From the NCBI GenBank assembly GCA_030145845.1, contig JAIXHJ010000002.1, positions 124,001 to 188,000 of the forward strand: 64,000 nucleotides of DNA. Direction: 5' to 3'. The notes under the pieces are model-generated. The model did not search any database. It was not told the DNA's origin and saw only the letters and a program-made list of their open reading frames with translations. The stretch comes from Pseudomonadota bacterium. GTDB taxonomy: Bacteria; Pseudomonadota; Gammaproteobacteria; Pseudomonadales; Oceanobacteraceae. Made by a program: the position numbers and the translations under genes. Below are positions 20,123 through 29,740 of this stretch, piece after piece; within the stretch, counting starts at the first letter, position 1, and every line of letters begins with the position of its first letter.

Positions 20123-21161
20123 TCTGTGGCTGATGGCCTGCCTGCTGAGCGGTTGCTCCGCCAGTGTGCAGGATCACCTGCAGGATTATCAGCAGCGGCT
20201 GCAACGGGTGCTGGAGACGGACCCCGTCAGCGCCGGCACGGCACAGCGGGTGGCGCGGCTGGCGGTTATTCACAATGCGTTGCCGCTGCCACAGGCGGAC
20301 ATCAATCTGCTGGAACTGTTCAGTCTGAATCAGTGCCGCATCGCTCAGGCGGTGGCGCAGAAGAATAGTGGGCTGGGCAAAGTGGCGGCGGCCAGTCAGA
20401 CCCTGGTACAGGAGCTGGCCATCCTGCGTGACGGCCCGGATTGTGTGCAGCAGCTGCAGGCCGTGGATGCGGCCCTGGCGGCGAAACTGCAGCGGGCGCT
20501 GCAGGACAAATATCAGCAGCGTCTGCATTACTGGTGGAATGCCTGGCTGAGCGGTCAGGAGTGGCAACAGTTTGTGGCCAGTGCCGCTGCCCCACTCGCC
20601 TGGGGACAGCCGCAGGCGGCGCATATCCCGCACACTCTGGCAGCGCTGGATGACGCACTGCTGCAGGGCCAGCGTATCGCCGCCGGTGATTTTCAGCCGC
20701 CAGTTGGGCTGGAAACTCAGCTGCAGCAGTTGCTGCTGGGAGAAACCCTCGGACGCTGGCTGGCCAGTCAGTATCTGCTTACCAACACACTGCAGCAGGC
20801 CGCTGCGCTGCTGGAACAGCGGCTGGCACTGCGGCCGCTGTGTCCGACCGGGCAGCCAACGCCACAGGCGAAGATTCTGCACAATGTTTTCGGCAGGATT
20901 TACGCGGCTCAGGTGCAGCCTTATCTGAGTCTGACCGACCGGCTGGGTAACGAACTATCAGACCGTCTGGGGCAGATGACCGCGTTGCTGAATGAACCGC
21001 CACCGCCGGCATTCCGCCAGTGGCTGCAGTCGGTCAGTGCGGCGCGGCAGGCCTTTAAAACGGCGAATCTGCGTCATGTGCGGGCGTGGCAGGCGGCGCT
21101 GCGTCAGTGTGGGCTGATGCCCGCTGCCGCGCCGGCCGCCGGTTCAGACCACCTCGAATAA
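20070..21161 (+). CDS. DUF3080 family lipoprotein
   Basis: A 363-residue protein with a lipoprotein signal, LSLWLMACLLSGC, so the mature protein is anchored at about Cys29. The rest is mainly alpha-helical with many Gln and Leu (VQDHLQDYQQRLQRVLETDP). This matches the DUF3080 family, of unknown function, found at the same place (after the TetR gene, before rsmD) in Pseudomonas. The ATG at 20070 lies inside the laoR gene, a 53-base overlap. It converges with rsmD and overlaps it by 18 bases. Confidence 0.8.
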   Translation: MNCSVSICRVRRGWFPLSLWLMACLLSGCSASVQDHLQDYQQRLQRVLETDPVSAGTAQRVARLAVIHNALPLPQADINLLELFSLNQCRIAQAVAQKNSGLGKVAAASQTLVQELAILRDGPDCVQQLQAVDAALAAKLQRALQDKYQQRLHYWWNAWLSGQEWQQFVASAAAPLAWGQPQAAHIPHTLAALDDALLQGQRIAAGDFQPPVGLETQLQQLLLGETLGRWLASQYLLTNTLQQAAALLEQRLALRPLCPTGQPTPQAKILHNVFGRIYAAQVQPYLSLTDRLGNELSDRLGQMTALLNEPPPPAFRQWLQSVSAARQAFKTANLRHVRAWQAALRQCGLMPAAAPAAGSDHLE

Positions 21162-21692
21162 GCGGAAACAGAATTCCTTGGTGGTTTTGCTTCTGCGTTC
21201 CTGCCAGCTGGCCGGAATCACAGGGGTCAGTGTGGTTTCATGTTCGATATACACCAGAGCACCGGGCAGCAGCGCCAGCAGGTCGATGGCCGGCTGCAGC
21301 AGACCTTTGCCGAACGGCGGGTCGAGCAGTACCAGATCGAATGGCTCCGGGTTCTGTTCCATCCACAGCAACGCATCGCCGGCCCAGACCTGAGCATTCC
21401 GGGCGCCGAGCAGTTGCAGATTGTCCTTCAGCTGCAGCGCCGCAGAGGGATGTTTTTCCAGAAAAATCACTTCTTTGGCACCGCGTGACAGGGCTTCAAA
21501 ACCCAGCGCACCGCTGCCGGCAAAGGCGTCCAGTACGCGGGCTCCTTCAATATCGAACTGCAGCCAGTTAAACAGGGTTTCACGTACCCGGTCGAGGGTC
21601 GGGCGCAGGCCATCGAGGGCCGGGAAACGCAGGCGGCGCGAGCGCCACTCGCCACCGATAATCCGCAGTTGCTGGGTCTGGGCTTTACTCAT
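21144..21692 (-). CDS. rsmD: 16S rRNA (guanine-966-N2)-methyltransferase
   Basis: SAM-dependent methyltransferase acting on assembled 30S subunits. It has the N-terminal LRIIGGEWRSRRL, SAM-binding VLDAFAGSGALGFEALSRGA and the catalytic DPPF motif. The ATG at 21690-21692 (MSKAQ) is preferred because AGGA precedes it; an ATG at 21707 is possible. Either start overlaps the end of the upstream hypothetical gene. Confidence 0.94.
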   Translation of the reverse strand: MSKAQTQQLRIIGGEWRSRRLRFPALDGLRPTLDRVRETLFNWLQFDIEGARVLDAFAGSGALGFEALSRGAKEVIFLEKHPSAALQLKDNLQLLGARNAQVWAGDALLWMEQNPEPFDLVLLDPPFGKGLLQPAIDLLALLPGALVYIEHETTLTPVIPASWQERRSKTTKEFCFRLFEVV

Positions 21693-22461
21693 GGGATTCC
21701 TGAACATCAGGGGCGAGACAGCTCAGGGCCGCCGCCACATCGGATTTCTGTGCGTCTGCCAGTGCGTCATAAACGGACCGGTAGGCGTTTTCGGGCAGGC
21801 GATGGTAGGCAAGATCGGCCTGAATGTCGATCTGAGTGCCGTCATCCTGCCAGTGACGGCGCAGGGTGCGGCTCTGCTGCAGACGCCAGTCGGCCCATTG
21901 CTGCTGGCCGGGCAATAGCGGCGGTGCCTGCTGTGCCAGTGCCTGTGGCAGCTGCTTCAGCGTCTGCCAGCTGAGACCGGCCTGCTGCGCCAGCCACAGG
22001 GCGCCGGGCAGATGATTGCTGAGGCAGGCGGGCCAGAGCTCGCTACTGGGCGGCAGCGGCTGTATCTGCAGTTCGCGTATCAGCAATGCGGCGATGGCCT
22101 GCTGCTCCAGATCACTCCAGGGGCCGCTGACCAGAATCACGCCGGGCAGAGCCTGGTGCAGGCCGGTCAGCTGTTGCTGCAGCGGGATCGTCCAGTTGTC
22201 AGCCGGCAGATCAAAATGCCGGTGGCCGGAGGCGTTGCGCAGCACGACGCGTCCCCCGGCGGTGGTGCCGCCACGGCGCAGCAGAACGGTTACCTGCTCG
22301 GCGTTGGGCCATGACTGCCAGTGCGGATCGTACAGCGCCGGTTGCTGCAGTGGCTCCAGCAGGGCTTCGTCCGCGTCGTCACCGGACAGGTGGATCCAGC
22401 TGATCACGATCAGGCAGACGACGATAATAATGTTCAGCGAGGTACGGCTTAACCCGTGCAT
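21685..22461 (-). CDS. Unknown membrane-anchored protein between rsmD and ftsY
   Basis: A 258-residue protein with one N-terminal transmembrane helix (about residues 9-26) and a probably periplasmic remainder rich in Leu, Gln and Trp. I recognise no domain and no HxxEH zinc motif. In Pseudomonas this slot between rsmD and ftsY holds two M16 (pitrilysin-type) genes. The middle of this protein (GGTTAGGRVVLRN, then LPGVILVSGPWSDLEQQAI) is vaguely similar to a lone M16 half without the metal site, but that is speculation. It is transcribed with rsmD. Confidence 0.7.
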   Translation of the reverse strand: MHGLSRTSLNIIIVVCLIVISWIHLSGDDADEALLEPLQQPALYDPHWQSWPNAEQVTVLLRRGGTTAGGRVVLRNASGHRHFDLPADNWTIPLQQQLTGLHQALPGVILVSGPWSDLEQQAIAALLIRELQIQPLPPSSELWPACLSNHLPGALWLAQQAGLSWQTLKQLPQALAQQAPPLLPGQQQWADWRLQQSRTLRRHWQDDGTQIDIQADLAYHRLPENAYRSVYDALADAQKSDVAAALSCLAPDVQESHE

Positions 22462-22628
22462 GACCGGCTTCCTGCGTTATTCAGAGATGGCAGCGCTCTC
22501 CGGCGGGAGTACAAGGGCCGGAATGATGGTAGGATAGCCAGCGGACGCCACCCGGGGAAAGAGTGTGATCCGTTTTTCCGCTGCTGGCCTGCCAATCCGT
22601 CATCTGATTCTGACTATCTGAGTAACCG

Positions 22629-23960
22629 ATGTTTGATTTTTTCAAGCGCAAAAAGAATGCGCCGGACACTAAAAAAGAAGAACCCGCTGAGCAGCCATTG
22701 GCGGCGGAAGAGAGCACCGAACAACTGAGTGGCGCTGACGATCAGTCTCAGACAGACGTGGCCGCCGCGTCGCTGAGCGCAGACAGCACAACGCCGGCCG
22801 GGGAAAGTCTGACCACCGGCCCTGAGGAAGAAGCGCAGCCGGCTACCGAGGTCGTGGCTGAAGATGCCGCAACGGAAGAAACGGCGGCGCTGGCGCCAGA
22901 GCCAGAGGACGTTGCTGCAGACGAAGAAAACACGGCCGCTGACGGGGTGGCCGTTGCCGATGCTACTGGCTCTGCGGTACCGGTGCAGGACAAACCGCTG
23001 GACAACAAAAGCGACGGTGCAAAAAAAGCCGGCTTCTTCAGCCGCATCCGCCAGGGGCTGAGTAAAACCCGCAGCGGTCTGACTGACGGTCTGGCCAATC
23101 TGCTGCTGGGCAAAAAAGCCATCGACGAAGACCTGATGGAAGAGCTGGAAACGCAGCTGATCATGGCCGACGTCGGTGTGGAAACCACCACCGATATCAT
23201 GCAGCGCCTGACCGCCCGCGTCAGCCGCAAAGAGCTGAACGATTCCGATGCCCTGTACGAAGCACTGGTGCAGGAACTGCAGGCCACGCTGCAGCAGGTG
23301 CAGGCACCGCTGACCATCGACAGCAGCAAACAGCCGTATGTGATCCTGATGGTGGGTATCAACGGGGTCGGTAAGACCACCACCATCGGCAAACTGGCGA
23401 AACAGTTCCAGAGCGAAGGCAAAAGTGTGATGCTGGCAGCCGGCGACACCTTCCGGGCTGCTGCGGTTGAACAGCTGCAGGTCTGGGGTGAGCGCAATAA
23501 TGTGCCGGTTATTGCCCAGCATACCGGTGCCGATTCCGCGTCCGTCATCTTCGATGCCGTGCAGGCCGCAAAAGCCCGTAAAGCCGACGTTCTGATCGCT
23601 GATACCGCCGGCCGTCTGCACAACAAAGATAACCTGATGCAGGAACTGGAGAAGGTGGTGCGGGTCATGAAGAAGATTGATGATTCTGCCCCGCACGAAG
23701 TCATGCTGGTACTGGATGCCGGCACCGGTCAGAACGCCGTTAATCAGGCGAAGCAGTTTCAGCAGGTGGTCGGTGTGACCGGCCTGACCCTGACCAAACT
23801 CGATGGCACCGCCAAGGGCGGTATTATTTTCGCGCTGGCCCGTCAGTTCGGCCTGCCGGTGCGTTATATCGGCGTCGGTGAAGGCATCGACGACCTGCGT
23901 GCCTTTGATGCTGAAGAATTTACCCGTGCGCTGTTCCAGCGCGACGCCGCAGACGACTAG
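22629..23960 (+). CDS. ftsY: Signal recognition particle receptor FtsY
   Basis: SRP receptor GTPase that docks ribosome-nascent chains at the Sec translocon. The 443-residue protein has a long acidic Ala/Glu-rich A domain (about 1-130), then the NG domain: N-domain helices (KTRSGLTDGLANLLLG), G1 loop GINGVGKTTT at about 243, DTAGRLHN and TKLDGTAKGG. The A domain is about as long as in E. coli. First gene of ftsY-ftsE-ftsX, with rpoH following. Confidence 0.97.
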   Translation: MFDFFKRKKNAPDTKKEEPAEQPLAAEESTEQLSGADDQSQTDVAAASLSADSTTPAGESLTTGPEEEAQPATEVVAEDAATEETAALAPEPEDVAADEENTAADGVAVADATGSAVPVQDKPLDNKSDGAKKAGFFSRIRQGLSKTRSGLTDGLANLLLGKKAIDEDLMEELETQLIMADVGVETTTDIMQRLTARVSRKELNDSDALYEALVQELQATLQQVQAPLTIDSSKQPYVILMVGINGVGKTTTIGKLAKQFQSEGKSVMLAAGDTFRAAAVEQLQVWGERNNVPVIAQHTGADSASVIFDAVQAAKARKADVLIADTAGRLHNKDNLMQELEKVVRVMKKIDDSAPHEVMLVLDAGTGQNAVNQAKQFQQVVGVTGLTLTKLDGTAKGGIIFALARQFGLPVRYIGVGEGIDDLRAFDAEEFTRALFQRDAADD

Positions 23961-23974
23961 CAGGACAGGCAGTA

Positions 23975-24682
23975 ATGGCCAGAAGCCCAGGCAATACCAT
24001 GGTGCGCTTCGACCAGGTGAGCAAGCGTTACCCTGGTGGAAAGGAAGCCCTCAGCGGGGTTAATTTTGAACTGGAACGTGGTGAGTTTGCGTTCCTCACC
24101 GGCCACAGCGGGGCCGGCAAAAGTACACTGCTGAAACTGATGATGCTGATGGAACGGCCAAGCCGTGGTCAGGTGCTGGTGGATGGCCTGAACCTGGGCC
24201 GGCTGCGTGCCGGCCAGATTCCTTATCTGCGCCGCAAGGTTGGCGTGGTGTTCCAGAATCACCAGCTGCTGTTCGACCGCAGCGTCTATGACAACGTCTC
24301 CCTGCCCCTGCAGATTGCCGGTTATTCGCCGCTGGAAGCCGGCCGCCGGGTGCGTGCGGCACTGGATTCGGTTGGTCTGCTGGGGATGGAAAAACGCAAT
24401 CCGGTCGAGCTGTCCGGCGGTGAACAGCAGCGCGTCGGTATCGCCCGCGCCGTGGTGAACAAGCCGCCGCTGCTGCTGGCGGATGAGCCCACCGGTAACC
24501 TCGACCCCGAGCTGTCCGCCGAAATTATGGATCTGTTTATGCGCTTTCAGCAGGTGGGAGTGACGGTGCTGATTGCGACGCACGATATCGCTCTGGTCGA
24601 ACGCCTGGGGCACCGCCGGCTGATCCTCGACCATGGGCAGCTGCATGAGGATGCCACCATTGCCGGAGGTCAGTATGTCTGA
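23975..24682 (+). CDS. ftsE: Cell division ATP-binding protein FtsE
   Basis: ATPase of the FtsEX complex, which couples divisome state to activation of peptidoglycan hydrolases. The 235-residue protein has Walker [11 protein letters not shown]-loop, signature LSGGEQQR, Walker [13 protein letters not shown] and switch His in ATHD. Starts at 23975 with a purine-rich AGGACAGG upstream; the ATG at 23999 is a shorter alternative. Its end overlaps ftsX by eight bases. Confidence 0.96.
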   Translation: MARSPGNTMVRFDQVSKRYPGGKEALSGVNFELERGEFAFLTGHSGAGKSTLLKLMMLMERPSRGQVLVDGLNLGRLRAGQIPYLRRKVGVVFQNHQLLFDRSVYDNVSLPLQIAGYSPLEAGRRVRAALDSVGLLGMEKRNPVELSGGEQQRVGIARAVVNKPPLLLADEPTGNLDPELSAEIMDLFMRFQQVGVTVLIATHDIALVERLGHRRLILDHGQLHEDATIAGGQYV

Positions 24683-25667
24683 ACCGAGAGGCAATAAAGC
24701 CGCTAACAACCGCCAGAGCGGCGGTGCGTCGCTGCAGAAAATCGGCACCCGCAAACGCTTTTCCGCCTGGGCCGCACATCATCAGCTGGTGGCGGTGGAA
24801 ACCCTGATCCGGCTGTTAAGGAACCCGCTCGGCAGCCTGCTGACCTGGATGGTGATCGCTATCGCCCTGACACTGCCGGGCGCGCTGTGGATGGCGCTGG
24901 ATAATATGGAACAGCTGAGCGGCCGCTTTCAGGAGTCCGGCCGCATCAGTGTGTACCTGACACCGGGCACTGACAGCCGTGACGGCCTGGCGCTGGAACA
25001 GCGCATCAGCACACTGAGTGGTGTGTCTGCCACCGACTTTATTGATGCTGACAGCGCGCTGGACGATTTCCGCAATAACAGCGGACTGCAGTCGGCACTG
25101 GAATTCCTCACCGATAACCCGCTGCCGGCAGTGATTCTGGTGGAACCACCGCTGGATATCGGTCATGAGCAGCTGATGGCGCTGGTGACGCAGCTGAAAG
25201 CCTATCAGCTGGTCGATTCCGTGCAGCTGGATATGGCCTGGGTTGAGCGTCTGCAGGCAATTCTGTCACTGGCTGAGCGCCTGATCTGGGTGCTTGGCAT
25301 CCTGCTGGCACTGGCGATTCTGCTGGTGGTCGGCAATACCATCCGCCTCGCCATTGCCGCACGGGTGGATGAGATCCGGGTGGTGAAACTGGTTGGTGGT
25401 ACCAATGCCTGGGTGCGCCGCCCCTTCCTTTATACCGGCCTCTGGTTCGGCATGGTCGGTGGCCTGCTGGCCTGGCTGCTGCTGATTCTGTGCTGGCTGC
25501 TGCTGCATGATCCGGTGGGGGAGCTGGCGGAACTTTACGGCTCCGGATTTACTCTGAAACCCCTGTCGGCCGGTGCGGCCATGATACTGCTGCTGGCCGC
25601 CATGCTGCTGGGCTGGCTCGGGGCCTGGTGGTCGGTCAGCCGTCATCTGGATGAGATTGAGCCTTGA
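24675..25667 (+). CDS. ftsX: Cell division protein FtsX
   Basis: Permease-like partner of FtsE, 330 residues. A cytosolic N-terminal tail, TM1 at about 50-70 (LLTWMVIAIALTLPGALWMAL), a periplasmic loop for the amidase activator, and three C-terminal transmembrane helices are seen. The ATG at 24675 with GGAGGT upstream is chosen over the in-frame ATG at 24633, which lies well inside ftsE. Confidence 0.95.
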   Translation: MSEPRGNKAANNRQSGGASLQKIGTRKRFSAWAAHHQLVAVETLIRLLRNPLGSLLTWMVIAIALTLPGALWMALDNMEQLSGRFQESGRISVYLTPGTDSRDGLALEQRISTLSGVSATDFIDADSALDDFRNNSGLQSALEFLTDNPLPAVILVEPPLDIGHEQLMALVTQLKAYQLVDSVQLDMAWVERLQAILSLAERLIWVLGILLALAILLVVGNTIRLAIAARVDEIRVVKLVGGTNAWVRRPFLYTGLWFGMVGGLLAWLLLILCWLLLHDPVGELAELYGSGFTLKPLSAGAAMILLLAAMLLGWLGAWWSVSRHLDEIEP

Positions 25668-25725
25668 AATAAAACAGCCGGGGCGTATGCGAATGTATTG
25701 TTCCGTAAAGGAACTTAATAGGCCG

Positions 25726-25755
25726 TTGGCTGTCAAAGTTTCATGGTGCTAAACT
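25726..25755 (+). promoter_or_regulatory. Putative rpoH promoter
   Basis: TTGGCT (25726-25731), 18 bases, TAAACT (25750-25755) with an extended TGC just before the -10. Upstream is a small inverted repeat GTTCC-GTAAA-GGAAC at 25700-25714. Confidence 0.5.
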
Positions 25756-25821
25756 GAAGCCCGGAAAGATGTCGCGGGGTGCACAGCAGGCACCCGATAC
25801 AGACAACGATAGGAGTGTTCA

Positions 25822-26691
25822 ATGAACCAAGGTCTGCAAGCCGTTAATGCTCTGACTCCCGGTGCCAATCTGGAGTCCTACATCGCTACGGTCAATGCGA
25901 TTCCTGTGCTGACCCCGGAAGAAGAGCGGTCACTGGCGGAACGACTCCATTATCATGATGATCTGGAGGCTGCCCGTCGTCTGGTCATGTCTCATCTGCG
26001 CTTCGTGGTTCATATCGCGCGCAGTTATTCAGGTTATGGCCTGAACCAGTCCGACCTGATTCAGGAAGGCAACGTTGGCCTGATGAAAGCGGTCAAACGT
26101 TTTAACCCGGAAGTGGGTGTGCGTCTGGTGTCCTTTGCGGTGCACTGGATCAAAGCTGAAATTCACGAATTCATTCTGCGCAACTGGCGCATTGTGAAAG
26201 TCGCCACCACCAAAGCGCAGCGTAAGCTGTTCTTTAACCTGCGCAGCCAGAAAAAACGTCTGGGCTGGCTGAGTCAGGACGAAGCCAAATCCATTGCGGA
26301 TGATCTGGGGGTGGAAACCAAAACCGTGTTTGAGATGGAAGGCCGTCTGAACGCCCACGATGCAGCGTTCGATGCCGGCGTGGATGACGATGACGATTCC
26401 GCCTGGCAGGCACCGGCTAACTATCTGGAAGACCACAGTGCTGATCCGGCGCTGCAGGTGGAGTCTGACGACTTCGAACAGGACGCCAATGAACGTCTGC
26501 AGTCGGCGCTGGAACAGCTGGACGACCGCAGCCGGGCGATTCTGCAGCAGCGCTGGCTGACTGAAGATAAAGCAACGCTGCATGAACTGGCTGCTGTGTA
26601 TCAGGTATCCGCTGAACGTATCCGTCAGCTGGAGAAGAATGCGATGAAAAAACTGAAGGACGCCATGGGCGGTTCTCTGGTCGCAGCCTGA
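25822..26691 (+). CDS. rpoH: RNA polymerase heat-shock sigma factor (sigma-32)
   Basis: Directs transcription of chaperone and protease genes on heat stress. The 289-residue protein has region 2 ([33 protein letters not shown]), the RpoH-box QRKLFFNLR (about 133-141) that distinguishes sigma-32 from sigma-70, and a region 4 helix-turn-helix ([20 protein letters not shown]). It follows ftsX, the conserved order in gammaproteobacteria, from its own likely promoter. Confidence 0.98.
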   Translation: MNQGLQAVNALTPGANLESYIATVNAIPVLTPEEERSLAERLHYHDDLEAARRLVMSHLRFVVHIARSYSGYGLNQSDLIQEGNVGLMKAVKRFNPEVGVRLVSFAVHWIKAEIHEFILRNWRIVKVATTKAQRKLFFNLRSQKKRLGWLSQDEAKSIADDLGVETKTVFEMEGRLNAHDAAFDAGVDDDDDSAWQAPANYLEDHSADPALQVESDDFEQDANERLQSALEQLDDRSRAILQQRWLTEDKATLHELAAVYQVSAERIRQLEKNAMKKLKDAMGGSLVAA

Positions 26692-26708
26692 TCGCTTTCA
26701 GCCCTGAG

Positions 26709-26737
26709 AAAACCGCCGCCTGCCGGCGGTTTTTTTA
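26709..26737 (+). terminator. Terminator after rpoH
   Basis: AAAACCGCCG-CCTG-CCGGCGGTTTTTTT: strong GC stem ending in a T-run, about 20 bases past the rpoH stop. Confidence 0.88.
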
Positions 26738-26823
26738 TGCCTGTCTGTCAGCTTTAAGCGCCGGCGGTGCGCAGACAGGCCACGGGAATCCCCGTATAAT
26801 GCCGTCATTTCCGGAGATAAGAC

Positions 26824-26961
26824 ATGATACGACAACAGCGCCTGCTGATGGTTTTACTGGCTCTGCTGACCCTGACCGGGCTGACCGCCTGTGGTCAGAA
26901 AGGTCCGCTGTATCTGCCTGACGATGCTCCGTCCAATTCAGACACGGAAACACAATCCTGA
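26824..26961 (+). CDS. lptM: LptM/YifL small lipoprotein
   Basis: A 45-residue lipoprotein with signal peptide ending LTAC and mature sequence CGQKGPLYLP, the signature of LptM (LppL/YifL). In E. coli LptM assists LptD oxidative maturation in LPS export. The TGA stop shares its last base with the ATG of lysA, and the gene sits directly upstream of lysA-dapF as in Pseudomonas. Confidence 0.92.
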   Translation: MIRQQRLLMVLLALLTLTGLTACGQKGPLYLPDDAPSNSDTETQS

Positions 26962-28214
26962 TGCCGATTTTCAATTATCAGAACGGCGTTCTGCATGCCG
27001 AACAGGTTTCACTGGCGGCACTGGCCAAGCAGTACGGAACGCCTTTGTATGTTTATTCCCGCGCGGCGCTGGAACAGCAGTTCCGCGCCTATGATGATGC
27101 GTTGGGTGACTGGCCTCACCTGGTCTGTTACGCCGTTAAAGCCAACTCCAATCTGGCGGTACTGAATGTGCTGGCACGTCAGGGTGCCGGTTTTGATATC
27201 GTCAGCCAGGGCGAGCTGGAGCGGGTTCTGGCTGCCGGCGGCGATCCTGCGAAGGTGGTGTTTTCCGGCGTCGGCAAACAGGCGGCAGAAATGGCCCGCG
27301 CGCTGGAAGTGGGGGTTTACTGTTTTAACGTGGAATCCGAAGCCGAGCTGGAGCGCCTCAGTCAGGTGGCTTCTGAGCTGGGCAAAACCGCTCATGTCTC
27401 GCTGCGGGTGAATCCGGATGTCGACGCTAAAACCCACCCGTATATTTCCACCGGTCTGAAAGAAAACAAGTTCGGTATTGATATTGCCGTGGCGCCGCAG
27501 GTTTACGCCCATGCAGCCAGTCTGCCGGGGCTGCAGGTGAAAGGCATCGACTGTCATATCGGCAGCCAGCTGACCGAAATCACGCCGTTCCTGGATGCGC
27601 TGGAGCGCGTACTGGAGCTGGTGGATGAGCTGGCAGAACAGGGTATTCAGATCGAACATCTGGATCTCGGCGGTGGTCTGGGCGTGAAATACCGCGATGA
27701 AACCCCGGCCACGCCTCAGGAATATGTCGAGGCCATCAAAGCCCGCCTGGGCGGCCGTCAGTTCAAACTGATTTTTGAGCCGGGCCGTTCGATCGCGGCT
27801 AATGCTGGTGTCTTCCTCACCCGGGTGGAATACCTGAAACTGAGCGAACACAAGAATTTTGCCATCATCGACGGTGCCATGAACGACCTGATCCGTCCGG
27901 CTCTGTACAGCGCCTGGCAGGATATCCGTCCGGTCAGTGAAAGTGCGGATACCGAAGTCCGTACCTACGATCTGGTCGGCCCGGTGTGCGAAACCGGTGA
28001 CTTCCTCGGCAAGAACCGTGAACTGGCGCTGAGTCAGGGCGATGTACTGGCAGTGATGTCTGCCGGGGCTTATGGCTTTGTCATGGCGTCCAATTACAAC
28101 ACCCGTGGCCGGGCAGCAGAAATCATGGTCGATGGTGCTCAGGCGCATGTGGTCCGCGAACGTGAGCCGGTGACCAGCCTGTACGCAAACGAATCCCTTC
28201 TGCCGGCGGACTGA
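26961..28214 (+). CDS. lysA: Diaminopimelate decarboxylase
   Basis: PLP enzyme converting meso-diaminopimelate to L-lysine, the last step of lysine synthesis. The 417-residue alanine-racemase-fold protein has the PLP lysine Lys60 in [14 protein letters not shown], the GGGLGV phosphate-binding loop and the cysteine in VCETGDFLG. Its ATG overlaps the lptM stop by one base. Confidence 0.97.
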   Translation: MPIFNYQNGVLHAEQVSLAALAKQYGTPLYVYSRAALEQQFRAYDDALGDWPHLVCYAVKANSNLAVLNVLARQGAGFDIVSQGELERVLAAGGDPAKVVFSGVGKQAAEMARALEVGVYCFNVESEAELERLSQVASELGKTAHVSLRVNPDVDAKTHPYISTGLKENKFGIDIAVAPQVYAHAASLPGLQVKGIDCHIGSQLTEITPFLDALERVLELVDELAEQGIQIEHLDLGGGLGVKYRDETPATPQEYVEAIKARLGGRQFKLIFEPGRSIAANAGVFLTRVEYLKLSEHKNFAIIDGAMNDLIRPALYSAWQDIRPVSESADTEVRTYDLVGPVCETGDFLGKNRELALSQGDVLAVMSAGAYGFVMASNYNTRGRAAEIMVDGAQAHVVREREPVTSLYANESLLPAD

Positions 28215-28225
28215 GTACAGCAACG

Positions 28226-29056
28226 ATGTGGTTAAAGTTCAGCAAAATGCACGGCCTCGGCAATGACTTTATGGTGGTCGATCTGGTTACCCAGACCGGG
28301 CACATCCGGCCGGAGCGAGTACGTGAGCTGGCGGACCGTAATTTCGGCGTCGGTTTTGATCAGCTGCTGATCGTGGAACAGCCGTCCAGACCGGATGTGG
28401 ATTTCCGTTACCGGATTTTCAACGCCGATGGCAGTGAAGTGGAAAACTGCGGTAATGGTGCGCGCTGTTTCGCCCGTTTTGTTTACGATCAGCGCCTGAC
28501 CGGCAAGCGCGACATCCGCGTCGAAACCGCGGCCGGGATGATGGAACTGCACCTGACTGATGACCGTCAGGTGGTGGTCGATATGGGCCGGCCGGTGCTG
28601 GAACCGCAGCTGATTCCGTTTGAATCGGCTGAGTTTGCGGCTGAGTATGAAGTCATGGTCGAAGGCATTGGTGCGGTGAAACTCGGTGCCGTATCGATGG
28701 GGAATCCGCATGCGGTGATCCGCGTGGATGATGTCGACAGCGCACCGGTGGCTGACTGGGGACCGCTGCTTGAGCCGCATCCGTCGTTCCCGCGTAAGGT
28801 CAATGTCGGCTTTATGCAGGTGGTGGACGAGCACCATATCCGTCTGCGCGTTTACGAACGCGGTGCCGGTGAAACCCTGGCCTGCGGCACCGGCGCCTGT
28901 GCGGCAGTGGTTTCAGGCCAGCTGCGGGGCTGGTTAAAGCCGGGGGTTACGGTATCCTTGCCGGGTGGCGACCTGTTTATCGAATGGGATGGCCAGTCGA
29001 ATGTGAACATGACCGGGCCGGCCGTCACGGTATTTGAAGGCCGCATCAATATTTAA
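28226..29056 (+). CDS. dapF: Diaminopimelate epimerase
   Basis: Cofactor-free racemase making meso-DAP from LL-DAP for lysine and peptidoglycan. The 276-residue protein has the two catalytic cysteines: Cys75 in ENCGNGARC and the second in LACGTGACA near residue 221. Twelve bases separate it from lysA. Confidence 0.97.
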   Translation: MWLKFSKMHGLGNDFMVVDLVTQTGHIRPERVRELADRNFGVGFDQLLIVEQPSRPDVDFRYRIFNADGSEVENCGNGARCFARFVYDQRLTGKRDIRVETAAGMMELHLTDDRQVVVDMGRPVLEPQLIPFESAEFAAEYEVMVEGIGAVKLGAVSMGNPHAVIRVDDVDSAPVADWGPLLEPHPSFPRKVNVGFMQVVDEHHIRLRVYERGAGETLACGTGACAAVVSGQLRGWLKPGVTVSLPGGDLFIEWDGQSNVNMTGPAVTVFEGRINI

Positions 29057-29065
29057 GGAACCAGA

Positions 29066-29737
29066 ATGAGCCAGCAACCCCGTCTTACCGATGCCGATGT
29101 GGTGCAGTATCTGCAGGATCATCCGGACTTTTTTATTGGCAAAGATGATCTGCTGGCTGAGTTGCGGGTGCCGCATAACAGCGGTCCGGCGACCAGTCTG
29201 GTTGAGCGCCAGCTGTCGGTGCACCGGGAGCGCAACGTCGAGCTGCGTCAGCGCCTGTCCGATCTGCTGGAAAATGCCCGCCGCAATGACCAGCTGTTTG
29301 AAAAAAGCCGTCGTCTGGTGCTGGCACTGGTGGAAGCGGATAACTGGCTGGGCGTGCAGGCGGCTCTGGACGATTCGCTGCGCAAGGACTTTGGTGTCGA
29401 TGCCTGGGCGATGCTGCATTTCACCGAACGCAATCTGGATGCACCACTGGTGGCTGTGCGTAATGCCGAACTGCAGCGCAGCATTCACCGTCTGTTCAAA
29501 GGTCACCGCGCCCTGTGCGGTCAGCTCAGTCAGCAGGAAATCGCCCTGCTGCTGGCCAGTCCGGCAACGGAAGCCCGGTCGGTGGCAGCCGCGCAGATCC
29601 GTGGTCAGGGCAATAATGGTGTGCTGACCGTAGCCAGTAACGACCCGGGCTACTACCGCAGCTCCATGGATACTCTGTTTCTCGACTACATCGCTGATAT
29701 TCTGGCTCTGCGTCTGCCACAGATTCCGGTGGCCTGA
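29066..29737 (+). CDS. DUF484 family protein (GAF-like)
   Basis: A 223-residue cytosolic protein. It opens with LTDADVVQYLQDHPDFF, the hallmark of DUF484, has a coiled coil at about 50-85 and a GAF-like C-terminal part. Found next to dapF and xerC in most gammaproteobacteria, with no fixed function. Here no xerC follows; the HAD gene starts three bases after its stop. Confidence 0.9.
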   Translation: MSQQPRLTDADVVQYLQDHPDFFIGKDDLLAELRVPHNSGPATSLVERQLSVHRERNVELRQRLSDLLENARRNDQLFEKSRRLVLALVEADNWLGVQAALDDSLRKDFGVDAWAMLHFTERNLDAPLVAVRNAELQRSIHRLFKGHRALCGQLSQQEIALLLASPATEARSVAAAQIRGQGNNGVLTVASNDPGYYRSSMDTLFLDYIADILALRLPQIPVA

Positions 29738-29740
29738 GCC

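Noticed and set aside
20064..20882. 272-codon leftward frame opposite the DUF3080 gene
   Set aside because: No start context or domain, while the other strand has a clear lipoprotein signal.
22614..23725. Two long leftward frames opposite ftsY
   Set aside because: They are antisense to conserved FtsY motifs, have no domain, and are typical mirror frames of GC-rich coding DNA.
27009..28223. 404-codon leftward frame opposite lysA
   Set aside because: Antisense to lysA with its PLP motifs; no recognisable protein.
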